A stretch of DNA of 6,269 bases, from contig NVVP01000006.1 of assembly GCA_002402245.1 (NCBI GenBank), positions 1 through 6,269 on the forward strand, read 5' to 3'. The notes below the pieces were generated by a model. It saw only the letters and a program-made list of their open reading frames with translations. It ran no database searches and had not been told where the DNA came from. The DNA comes from Gammaproteobacteria bacterium. Its GTDB lineage: Bacteria > Pseudomonadota > Gammaproteobacteria > Nitrosococcales > Methylophagaceae. The position numbers and the translations under genes are program-made. Shown here in pieces: positions 1-5,949 of the stretch. The first letter of the stretch is position 1. Every line of letters begins with the position of its first letter.

Positions 1-108
1 CATTACTTTTGTAATCGCTGCTGTTAGCGTTGTTTTACCATGATCTACGTGACCAATTGTTCCCACGTTGACATGGGGTTTATTACGTTCAAACTTTTCT
101 TTAGACAT
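1..108 (-). CDS. tuf: Elongation factor Tu, N-terminal fragment (runs off the left edge)
   Basis: Read on the minus strand from an ATG at 108-106, this gives 36 codons beginning MSKEKFERNKPHVNVGTIGH, followed by VDHGKTTLTAA. That is the N-terminus of EF-Tu, the GTPase that delivers aminoacyl-tRNA to the ribosome. The P-loop (GHVDHGKT, residues 19-26) is intact and the frame stays open to the window edge, so about nine tenths of the usual ~394-residue protein lies outside. A GGGG stretch at 118-121, 9 bases before the ATG, is a plausible ribosome binding site. The gene follows tRNA-Tyr, -Gly and -Thr on the same strand, which is the arrangement of E. coli tufB. It is therefore probably the tRNA-linked copy; whether a second tuf exists cannot be seen here. 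Confidence 0.97.
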   Translation of the reverse strand, partial: MSKEKFERNKPHVNVGTIGHVDHGKTTLTAAITKVM

Positions 109-200
109 GACCAGTATCCCCGTCAGTTTATCTAGTTAATAACAAATCAAAGACTCGGATAATCCCAGCCTAAAAACAAAACACTACAATATCAAATCAG

Positions 201-276
201 TGGAGCCCACAATCAGAATCGAACTGATGACCTCATCCTTACCATGGATGCGCTCTACCGACTGAGCTATGCGGGC
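201..276 (-). tRNA. thrT: tRNA-Thr (anticodon GGT)
   Basis: The reverse complement folds as a 76-base tRNA with the CCA end encoded (TGG at 201-203). The acceptor stem is GCCCGCA with TGTGGGC and has one G-T pair. The D arm is AGCTCAGTCGGTAGAGC-like, the anticodon stem is CATCC/GGATG around loop ATGGTAA, and the T arm is ATCAG-TTCGATT-CTGAT, perfectly paired. The anticodon GGT reads ACC and ACT. G1-C72, C2-G71 and anticodon G34-G35, the threonine identity elements known from E. coli, are present. Base 32 is A, which is unusual (see findings). It is the last tRNA before tuf, matching the thrT position in E. coli. The 92 bases between it and tuf form the tuf leader. Confidence 0.97.
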
Positions 277-290
277 CGTTCCAATTAAAT

Positions 291-364
291 TGGAGCGGGT
301 GATGGGAATCGAACCCACGTGATCAGCTTGGAAGGCTGGAGTTCTACCATTGAACTACACCCGC
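291..364 (-). tRNA. glyT: tRNA-Gly (anticodon TCC)
   Basis: The reverse complement folds as a 74-base tRNA including an encoded CCA (TGG at 291-293). The seven-pair acceptor stem GCGGGTG/CACCCGC is perfect. The D stem is GTTC/GAAC, the anticodon loop is CTTCCAA with anticodon TCC (reads GGA and GGG), and the T arm is GTGGG-TTCGATT-CCCAT. The anticodon stem CCAGC/GCTGA has a C-A mismatch at its outermost pair (27-43). It lies 10 bases after tRNA-Tyr and 14 bases before tRNA-Thr in transcription order, so the three must be cut from one precursor. Confidence 0.97.
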
Positions 365-374
365 AAATAATTTT

Positions 375-459
375 TGGTGGAGGGGGGAGGATTCGAACCT
401 CCGAAGGATGAACCGTCAGATTTACAGTCTGATCCCTTTGGCCACTCGGGAACCCCTCC
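375..459 (-). tRNA. tyrU: tRNA-Tyr (anticodon GTA)
   Basis: The reverse complement folds as an 85-base class II tRNA with an encoded CCA (TGG at 375-377) and discriminator A. The acceptor stem GGAGGGG/CCCCTCC, the anticodon stem TCAGA/TCTGA around CTGTAAA, and the T arm GGAGG-TTCGAAT-CCTCC are all perfectly paired. The long variable arm (about 13 bases) is as expected for bacterial tRNA-Tyr. The anticodon GTA reads TAC and TAT. It is the promoter-proximal gene of the cluster. E. coli has a further tRNA-Thr(TGT) upstream of this position; none is present here. Confidence 0.97.
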
Positions 460-473
460 ACTTAAGACGATGC

Positions 474-502
474 ATTTTCCTCAAAAGCGGTTCTAATGTC
501 AA
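474..502 (-). promoter_or_regulatory. Probable sigma-70 promoter of the tRNA-tuf operon
   Basis: On the minus strand a perfect -35 box TTGACA (502-497) is followed after exactly 17 bases by GAAAAT (479-474), which matches four of six positions of the -10 consensus. Transcription would begin near 466-468, only about 7-9 bases before the mature 5' end of tRNA-Tyr at 459. A strong -35 directly upstream of the tRNAs fits a highly expressed stable-RNA operon. The start point is inferred from spacing only. Confidence 0.7.
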
Positions 503-572
503 CCCCTAAGTTAAGGAAATCTGTTTTATCTTCGGAAGTGCTTAATTTTTCAGCAACTACTTAATAATAACA

Positions 573-608
573 GCGGGTCGAAAGAGGACATAGTATACTA
601 TCCTCCGC
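573..608. repeat. Inverted repeat upstream of hslV (possible 5' UTR hairpin or operator)
   Basis: The core ATAGTATACTAT (590-601) is a perfect 12-base palindrome. As RNA on the plus strand the larger element can fold as follows: GCG 573-575 with CGC 606-608, GAGGA 584-588 with TCCTC 601-605, a CA bulge, TAG 591-593 with CTA 598-600, and a TATA loop at 594-597. It ends 29 bases before the hslV start. The palindrome also contains TATACT (594-599), five of six matches to a -10 box, but no credible -35 lies 16-18 bases upstream. The rest of the 460-637 gap shows no gene. Confidence 0.5.
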
Positions 609-637
609 AATTTTAAGTTAGTTAGCAGGAGATTTTT

Positions 638-1183
638 ATGGAGCAGTACCGAGGTACTACTATCCTATCTTATAGACGTGATGGCCATGTTGTTATTGGT
701 GGCGATGGCCAAGTGAGCCTAGGCAATACCATTATGAAAGGTAATGCCCGTAAAGTGCGTCGATTATATAATGACCAAGTTATTGCAGGTTTTGCCGGCG
801 GTACGGCCGATGCATTTACTTTATTTGAACGTTTTGAAGAAAAACTTGAAAAACATCAAGGTAATCTAACTCGTAGCGCTTTAGAATTAGCTAAAGATTG
901 GCGAACTGATCGAATGATGCGACGACTCGAAGCGCTTTTATTAGTAGCTGACAGTGAAGTTTCTCTTCTTATTACTGGTAATGGGGATGTTATTGAGCCA
1001 GAAGATAATTTAATGGCTATTGGTTCCGGCGGTGCTTTTGCACAAGCTGCGGCAACCGCTTTAATTGAAAACACTGACCTCAGTGCCCATGATATTGTGA
1101 CAAAAGGCCTCAATATTGCTGCTGACATTTGTATTTATACCAACCATAATCTAACCATCGAATCTTTAGTGAGTAAGAGCTAA
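638..1183 (+). CDS. hslV: ATP-dependent protease subunit HslV (ClpQ), proteasome-like threonine peptidase
   Basis: This 181-residue protein is the peptidase core of the HslVU (ClpYQ) protease. It forms a cytoplasmic double-hexamer chamber that degrades unfolded and regulatory proteins fed in by HslU. The sequence follows E. coli HslV almost end to end, including GDGQ (22-25), MKGNARKVRRLYN (33-45), AGFAGGTADAFTLFE (50-64), DWRTDR, TGNGDV and GSGG. The catalytic threonine should be Thr7, exposed by autocleavage after Gly6; the family's catalytic lysine is Lys39. E. coli HslV has only Met before that threonine, so this copy carries a six-residue propeptide (MEQYRG). I recall similar extensions from other proteobacteria. 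AGGAG at 627-631, six bases before the ATG, supports this start. hslU follows after six bases. No heat-shock (sigma-32) promoter could be confirmed upstream. Confidence 0.98.
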   Translation: MEQYRGTTILSYRRDGHVVIGGDGQVSLGNTIMKGNARKVRRLYNDQVIAGFAGGTADAFTLFERFEEKLEKHQGNLTRSALELAKDWRTDRMMRRLEALLLVADSEVSLLITGNGDVIEPEDNLMAIGSGGAFAQAAATALIENTDLSAHDIVTKGLNIAADICIYTNHNLTIESLVSKS

Positions 1184-1189
1184 GCGACC

Positions 1190-2509
1190 ATGCAATCATT
1201 AACACCTAAACAGATAGTTCAAGAACTAGATAAACATATCGTAGGCCAACAAGCAGCTAAAAAAGCCGTTGCTATTGCCTTACGCAACCGTTGGAGACGT
1301 AAACAGCTATCTAGCGAGCTTCAGCATGAAATAACACCAAAGAACATTCTAATGATTGGCCCTACAGGTGTAGGTAAAACTGAAATTGCTCGTCGCTTAG
1401 CAAAACTGGCCAATGCACCGTTCATTAAAATAGAAGCGACTAAGTTTACCGAAGTTGGTTATGTGGGCCGTGATGTTGAATCTATCATTCGTGATTTAGC
1501 TGAAATGGCGATGAAGATGTTACGTGAAAATGCCATTAACTCAGTTAAAAACAAAGCTGATGATATGGCTGAAGAACGTGTACTGGATGCACTACTTCGC
1601 CCTGCAAGAGACCAAGAAGAGGAAGATGATTCAAATACTCGACAGCGGTTTCGTAAGATGTTGCGTGAAGGCAAACTCAATGACCGTGAAATTGAGTTGG
1701 AGTTAACAGCTCCTGCCGTGGGCGTTGAAATTATGTCCCCTCCGGGCATGGAAGAAATGACCAACCAATTACAAGATATGTTTCAAAACATGGGTTCATC
1801 ACGCACCACTTCTCGTAAGTTAACTGTAAAAAAAGCACTTAAAGCGCTTAGTGAAGAAGAAGCAGGAAAGCTCATTAATGAAGAAGAGCTTAAAGCACAG
1901 GTAATTGAAACCGTTGAGCAAGATGGTATCGTCTTCTTAGATGAAATTGATAAGATAACTCAGCGTAACTCAGGTAGTGGTGCCGACGTATCTCGTGCCG
2001 GTGTGCAACGTGACTTATTACCCTTGGTTGAAGGCAGTACGGTTTCGACTAAATACGGTATGTTGAAAACAGACCATATTCTATTTATTGCCTCAGGCGC
2101 ATTTCACCTCAGTAAACCTTCTGATCTTATCCCTGAATTACAAGGCCGTCTTCCTATTAGAGTTGAATTGGAAGCTTTAGGTGCCGATGAGTTTGTTCGC
2201 ATCTTGACCGAGCCTGATGCATCTCTTACTGAGCAATATATTGCTTTATTGGGGACTGAAGGTAGTACGCTATCGTTTACTGATGACGGCCTACAGCGTA
2301 TTGCTGAGCTGGCTTGCCAAGTTAATGAGCAAACTGAGAACATTGGTGCCCGTCGTCTTCATACCTTATTAGAGAAATTAGTCGAAGATATTTCATTTAA
2401 TACCGCAGATGATAGTGAAGCTAGCACGATTAGTATTGATGCTGATTACGTCAATGAGAAATTAAGTAATTTGGTTGAAGACGAAGACCTTTCTCGTTAT
2501 ATCCTATAA
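1190..2509 (+). CDS. hslU: ATP-dependent protease ATPase subunit HslU (ClpY), AAA+ unfoldase
   Basis: This 439-residue protein (443 in E. coli) is the hexameric AAA+ unfoldase that recognises substrates and threads them into HslV. Visible in order are the N-terminal HIVGQ segment (16-20), Walker A GPTGVGKT (57-64), the substrate-gripping pore loop GYVG (90-93), the charged intermediate I-domain (about 110-240, with an acidic run near 142-147), Walker B ending in Asp251-Glu252, the arginine finger Arg320 in PELQGRLP, and sensor 2 GARR (386-389). The C-terminus DLSRYIL is the conserved tail that docks into HslV and activates it. All key residues are intact. The start is six bases after the hslV stop with only a weak Shine-Dalgarno sequence, so translation is probably coupled to hslV. 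Confidence 0.98.
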   Translation: MQSLTPKQIVQELDKHIVGQQAAKKAVAIALRNRWRRKQLSSELQHEITPKNILMIGPTGVGKTEIARRLAKLANAPFIKIEATKFTEVGYVGRDVESIIRDLAEMAMKMLRENAINSVKNKADDMAEERVLDALLRPARDQEEEDDSNTRQRFRKMLREGKLNDREIELELTAPAVGVEIMSPPGMEEMTNQLQDMFQNMGSSRTTSRKLTVKKALKALSEEEAGKLINEEELKAQVIETVEQDGIVFLDEIDKITQRNSGSGADVSRAGVQRDLLPLVEGSTVSTKYGMLKTDHILFIASGAFHLSKPSDLIPELQGRLPIRVELEALGADEFVRILTEPDASLTEQYIALLGTEGSTLSFTDDGLQRIAELACQVNEQTENIGARRLHTLLEKLVEDISFNTADDSEASTISIDADYVNEKLSNLVEDEDLSRYIL

Positions 2510-2526
2510 ATTTCAGGCTTAGAATT

Positions 2527-2889
2527 ATGGAAAACAATTTATTTCCAAATGAAGTAACCTTACATAAACAATCAAAAACCTTAGAGCTTGCCTATGGTGA
2601 AGATCATTATCATCTAAGCGCAGAATACTTACGCGTTTATTCGCCTTCCGCTGAAGTGCGTGGTCATGCCGCGGGACAAGAAGTATTACAAACCAATAAG
2701 GAACAAGTGGCTATCAACCAGATTGAAGCGACTGGAAATTATGCACTAAAAATCTATTTTGATGATGGCCACGACAGCGGCTTGTTCACATGGGACTATT
2801 TACACCAACTTGCTACGCAGTATGATGCGCATTGGCAAGATTATTTAGACAGGCTTGAAAAAGCAGGTTATCAACGACAATCAAATTGA
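2527..2889 (+). CDS. DUF971 / GBBH-like N-terminal domain protein, function unknown
   Basis: This 120-residue protein consists almost entirely of one DUF971 domain (gamma-butyrobetaine hydroxylase-like N-terminal domain). The recognisable signatures are LRVYSPSAEVRGH (35-47) and DDGHDSGLFTWDYL (79-92), joined by an IEATGNYAL segment (66-74). Members occur alone in many proteobacteria, often after hslVU, and fused to other enzymes elsewhere. No biochemical role is established as far as I know. The protein has no cysteine at all, so it cannot form the Cys3His zinc site seen in the eukaryotic hydroxylase domain. It has no signal peptide or membrane segment and is predicted cytoplasmic. It starts 17 bases after hslU with a weak AGG (2515-2517) upstream and is followed 18 bases later by ubiE, suggesting co-transcription. 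The family call is firm; the role is unknown. Confidence 0.93.
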   Translation: MENNLFPNEVTLHKQSKTLELAYGEDHYHLSAEYLRVYSPSAEVRGHAAGQEVLQTNKEQVAINQIEATGNYALKIYFDDGHDSGLFTWDYLHQLATQYDAHWQDYLDRLEKAGYQRQSN

Positions 2890-2907
2890 AGGTAATAGGT
2901 ATATAGC

Positions 2908-3654
2908 GTGGAAGATGACAACACTACTCACTTTGGTTATAAAGAAGTACCAACAGAAGATAAAGTTAAGCATGTGGCCGAAGTGTTTCATTCTGTCGCC
3001 AATAAATATGATCTGATGAATGACTTGATGTCGATGGGTGTCCACCGACTTTGGAAGCGTTTCACCTTACATACCAGTGGAGTCAAGCGAGGTGCTAAAG
3101 TACTTGATATTGCCGGAGGAACCGGTGACCTTGCGCTTAAATTCTCTAAATTAGTCGGACGGACAGGTCAGGTTGTTTTAGCGGATATTAATGCCAGCAT
3201 GTTGAATGTGGGTCGTGATCGCCTTACTAATGAAGGTATCACCGGTAATATTAACTATGTTCAAGCCAATGCTGAATGCCTGCCCTTCCCTGATAATACC
3301 TTTGACATCATTACTATTGCCTTCGGCTTACGTAATGTAACCGATAAAGATGCCGCATTACGCTCTATGTTTCGTATTTTAAAACCCGGCGGCCGCCTAC
3401 TGATTTTAGAATTTTCCAAGCCATCAAAATGGTTAGCGCCTATTTACGATAACTATTCATTTAATTTATTGCCTAAAATTGGCAAGCTATTTTCAGGTGA
3501 TGAAGAAAGCTATCGTTATTTAGCTGAATCAATCCGCATGCACCCTGATCAAGAAACGATGAAATCGATGATGGGCGATGCCGGTTTTGAACGCTGTGAT
3601 TACCATAATATGACCGCAGGGATTGTAGCGCTACACAGTGGCTATAAATTTTGA
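2908..3654 (+). CDS. ubiE: Ubiquinone/menaquinone biosynthesis C-methyltransferase UbiE
   Basis: This 248-residue SAM-dependent methyltransferase performs the C-methylation of the demethylated quinol ring in ubiquinone synthesis; in species that make menaquinone it also converts demethylmenaquinol. It aligns with E. coli UbiE (251 residues) along its length: THFG (7-10), VFHSVANKYDLMNDLMSMG (26-44), SAM motif I LDIAGGTGD (66-74), acidic SAM-ribose residue Asp93 in LADIN, PFPDNTFD (126-133), FGLRNVTD (139-146), LKPGGRLL, YRYLAESIRMHPDQ, and the C-terminal LHSGYKF. The start is GTG: an in-frame TAG at 2896-2898 excludes any earlier start, and the next ATG falls inside the conserved region. AGG at 2897-2899 gives an eight-base spacing. 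Its stop overlaps the start of ubiJ. No menaquinone genes are visible here, so the ubiquinone role is the safe call. Confidence 0.98.
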   Translation: MEDDNTTHFGYKEVPTEDKVKHVAEVFHSVANKYDLMNDLMSMGVHRLWKRFTLHTSGVKRGAKVLDIAGGTGDLALKFSKLVGRTGQVVLADINASMLNVGRDRLTNEGITGNINYVQANAECLPFPDNTFDIITIAFGLRNVTDKDAALRSMFRILKPGGRLLILEFSKPSKWLAPIYDNYSFNLLPKIGKLFSGDEESYRYLAESIRMHPDQETMKSMMGDAGFERCDYHNMTAGIVALHSGYKF

Positions 3655-4229
3655 GTCTAGTACTTAAACCTATTCAATTGGCGATTAATACTGCGCTACA
3701 ACAAGATCCTGAAACAGTTGAAAAACTAACTCAGTTTGAGCAACGTTGCATAGCAATAAGCATCAGTGATTTTGATTTAACACTTAATGTATTATTTGTT
3801 GATCAGCAGATTACTCTCTCCTTAGAAGCTGACCATGTTGCTGATTTAACTATCTCCGGCAAAGCACTCACATTACTTAAATTAGGCCATGATCCTGAGA
3901 GCTTATTTTCAAATGACATCGATATCAATGGCGATGTGCAATTTGCCAAGCAATTACAAGAGTTACTCGCCGGCTTTGATTTTGACTGGGAAGCACAGAT
4001 TGCTAAATTAACAGGCGATAGCCTAGCCTACCCTATTGCCCACGGCTTGCGTAACGCCTTATCTTGGATTAAAAATACCCATCAGTCATTACAACTCGAT
4101 GTAACCGAGTACCTTAAAGAAGAAGTTGGCATTCTGCCTGACAAATCACAAATCACCGATTATATGGCCGATATTGATAAGCTACGTGCTGATTTTGATA
4201 GACTTGAAGCTAGACTAAACCGCCTATAA
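3651..4229 (+). CDS. ubiJ: Ubiquinone biosynthesis accessory factor UbiJ (SCP2 domain)
   Basis: This 192-residue protein (about 200 in E. coli) sits between ubiE and ubiB, the standard ubiJ position. UbiJ is known to be needed for aerobic ubiquinone synthesis; with UbiK it is a lipid-binding component of the soluble Ubi complex. The N-terminal half (roughly 15-115) has the SCP2/sterol-carrier pattern of alternating hydrophobic strands, including a DLTISGKALTLLKL-like stretch and DINGDVQFAKQLQELL. The C-terminal end (about 165-192) is a charged heptad-like helix ending RADFDRLEARLNRL, a likely coiled coil. The start is probably TTG at 3651, giving a four-base overlap with the ubiE stop: an in-frame TAA at 3645-3647 blocks anything further upstream, and no ATG occurs until near the C-terminus. 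Sequence similarity in this family is low, so the name rests largely on domain layout and gene order. Confidence 0.9.
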   Translation: MSLVLKPIQLAINTALQQDPETVEKLTQFEQRCIAISISDFDLTLNVLFVDQQITLSLEADHVADLTISGKALTLLKLGHDPESLFSNDIDINGDVQFAKQLQELLAGFDFDWEAQIAKLTGDSLAYPIAHGLRNALSWIKNTHQSLQLDVTEYLKEEVGILPDKSQITDYMADIDKLRADFDRLEARLNRL

Positions 4230-4245
4230 GAGAGCTTTAGACTAA

Positions 4246-5919
4246 ATGAAACTACGCCACTTTTTCCGACTTATCCAAATCAACCATATATTAGCCAAGT
4301 ACCGGCTAGACGAGTTTCTTCCTGTCACCGGTTTCTTTCGCCTTCTACAATTATTAGGCTACCTATCTCCTTACCGCTGGAGTCAGTCCACAACAACTAC
4401 TCGTGGTGAACGACTACGTTTAGCTTTAGAAGAACTGGGGCCTATTTTTGTTAAATTTGGCCAATTACTATCCACTCGTCGCGACTTACTGCCTGAGGAT
4501 ATCGCCGACTCATTAGCACTACTTCAAGATCAAGTAAGTCCTTTTCCTAATGAACAAGCACGCGCCCTCATCCAGCAGGCTTATGGTGAGCATGCATTAG
4601 ATGATATTTTTGCCCATATTGATGAACAACCCTTAGCCTCCGCATCGATTGCTCAAGTTCATGCGGCACAATTATTAGATGGCTCAGACGTTATTCTGAA
4701 AATCGTCCGCCCTAATATAGAAAAAAGGATTAAGCGTGATATTGGCTTACTGCATACCCTCGCTCATTTAGCCCATCATTTATGGGCGGATGGTAGACGT
4801 TTACGTCCTAAAGAGATTGTTAAAGAAATTGAAAAAAATCTTTATGATGAATTAGATATGATGCGAGAAGCTTCATCGGCATCACAACTTCAACGTAATT
4901 TTGCTGACAGTGACTTGCTCTATGTGCCACAAATAAATTGGCAATTAACCCGAACTAATATCCTGGTTCAAGAGCGTATTTATGGCGTGCCTATTGGTGA
5001 TATCAAACAGTTGCACGCGCATAAGGTTAATATGGCAAGGCTTGCAGAAATGGGCGTAGAGATCTTCTTTACCCAAGCCTTTAAACATGGTTTTTTCCAT
5101 GCTGATATGCACCCCGGTAATATTATGGTGGATGTTGCAGATCCTGAAAGTCCACAATATATTGCCGTAGACTTTGGCATCATGGGTACCTTATCCCCGG
5201 ATGATCAACGTTACCTTGCCGATAATTTCCTTGCCTTTTTCAATAGTGATTACCGCCGTGTAGCAGAACTTCATATTGAATCAGGCTGGGTGCCTGCTGA
5301 TACTCGCATTGATGAATTTGAATCCGCTATTCGTAGTGTCTGCGAACCTATTTTTGCCAAACCTTTACATGAAATATCATTTGCACAAGTGCTGCTGCGA
5401 TTATTTCAAACTGCACGCCGATTCAATATGGTAGTACAACCTCAGCTGGTTCTATTACAAAAAACACTACTTAATATTGAAGGCCTCGGCCGCCAACTTT
5501 ATCCAGAGCTTGATCTATGGAAAACAGCCAAACCAATTTTAGAGCAGTGGATGCATGAAAAAATGGGCTGGCAATCAACGCTAAAAAATATTCAAAAAGA
5601 GCTACCTAACTGGTTAGAAATTTTACCTACATTACCTAAAACACTGCATGATATAGGACAAAAATTACAATCAGGTAAGCTGCAAATTCAATTATCTCCT
5701 GCAGATTTAAACCAGTTACAGCGAGAGGTACGCAGAGCAAGTCATCGTAATGTCACAGCAATAATTGGCTCGGCTGCTCTTCTCGGTGCAACAGTGATTA
5801 AAGGCCTTGATGGTTATGGTCCCGCTTTGTTTGCAGGAATGCCAATCTTAACTTGGCTACTCGGTATTTCAGGTGTTATTCTTATAATATTTAGCTTGTC
5901 ACCACAGTCCGACAAATAA
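4246..5919 (+). CDS. ubiB: UbiB, ABC1/ADCK-type atypical protein kinase-like ATPase for ubiquinone synthesis
   Basis: This 557-residue protein (546 in E. coli) is required for ubiquinone synthesis; UbiB-family proteins are ATPases thought to help extract or present membrane quinone precursors rather than classical protein kinases. Family hallmarks are all present: the KxGQ motif as KFGQ (70-73), the alanine-rich nucleotide loop ASAS (131-134) in PLASASIAQVH, the ATP-contacting Lys152, the ExD motif Glu202-Leu-Asp204, the catalytic loop HADMHPGN (285-292) and the metal-binding DFG (309-311). Two hydrophobic segments at about 503-519 and 527-551 form the C-terminal membrane hairpin, leaving a short charged tail. 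The start is the ATG 16 bases after ubiJ, preceded by a purine-rich AAGAGAG at 4228-4234. No residue looks degraded. Confidence 0.98.
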   Translation: MKLRHFFRLIQINHILAKYRLDEFLPVTGFFRLLQLLGYLSPYRWSQSTTTTRGERLRLALEELGPIFVKFGQLLSTRRDLLPEDIADSLALLQDQVSPFPNEQARALIQQAYGEHALDDIFAHIDEQPLASASIAQVHAAQLLDGSDVILKIVRPNIEKRIKRDIGLLHTLAHLAHHLWADGRRLRPKEIVKEIEKNLYDELDMMREASSASQLQRNFADSDLLYVPQINWQLTRTNILVQERIYGVPIGDIKQLHAHKVNMARLAEMGVEIFFTQAFKHGFFHADMHPGNIMVDVADPESPQYIAVDFGIMGTLSPDDQRYLADNFLAFFNSDYRRVAELHIESGWVPADTRIDEFESAIRSVCEPIFAKPLHEISFAQVLLRLFQTARRFNMVVQPQLVLLQKTLLNIEGLGRQLYPELDLWKTAKPILEQWMHEKMGWQSTLKNIQKELPNWLEILPTLPKTLHDIGQKLQSGKLQIQLSPADLNQLQREVRRASHRNVTAIIGSAALLGATVIKGLDGYGPALFAGMPILTWLLGISGVILIIFSLSPQSDK

Positions 5920-5949
5920 ACTTTACATCAACCCCTTAGGAACGCATTC

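Noticed and set aside
167..195. Possible separate tuf promoter on the minus strand: TTGATA (195-190), 17 bases, TAGGCT (172-167).
   Set aside because: The -35 matches five of six, but the -10 matches only three of six. In an AT-rich leader this is weak evidence, although a secondary tuf promoter would be biologically plausible.
480..510. Possible sigma-32 (heat-shock) promoter for hslV: CTCAAAA at 480-486 followed by CCCCTA at 503-508.
   Set aside because: The -35-like part has several mismatches, the spacing is longer than usual, and the site overlaps the much better minus-strand tRNA promoter. It is also over 120 bases from the hslV start.
571..599. Sigma-70 promoter for hslV using TATACT (594-599) as the -10.
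   Set aside because: The -10 is good, but 17 bases upstream the sequence is CAGCGG, which has no real resemblance to TTGACA, and there is no extended -10 TG. It is kept only as a comment on the palindrome.
856..1128. Minus-strand open frame opposite hslV.
   Set aside because: It lies wholly inside a strongly conserved gene, has no ribosome binding site, and its translation resembles no family; it is an antisense shadow.
1459..2343. Further open frames inside hslU (minus strand 1459-1764 and 2104-2343, plus strand 1524-1706).
   Set aside because: All are out of frame with a complete, well-conserved HslU. The serine-rich translations are typical of antisense readings of acidic coding sequence.
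3648..3650. ATT as an alternative start for ubiJ, one codon upstream of TTG.
   Set aside because: ATT is very rarely used as a start outside infC-type genes. TTG at 3651 gives the usual stop-start overlap and is the simpler choice.
4945..5183. Two overlapping minus-strand open frames opposite ubiB.
   Set aside because: They cover the conserved catalytic-loop and DFG region of UbiB and show no independent coding signal.
5920..5949. Terminator between ubiB and the HDOD gene.
   Set aside because: The 30-base gap has no GC-rich inverted repeat followed by T residues, so there is no support for one.
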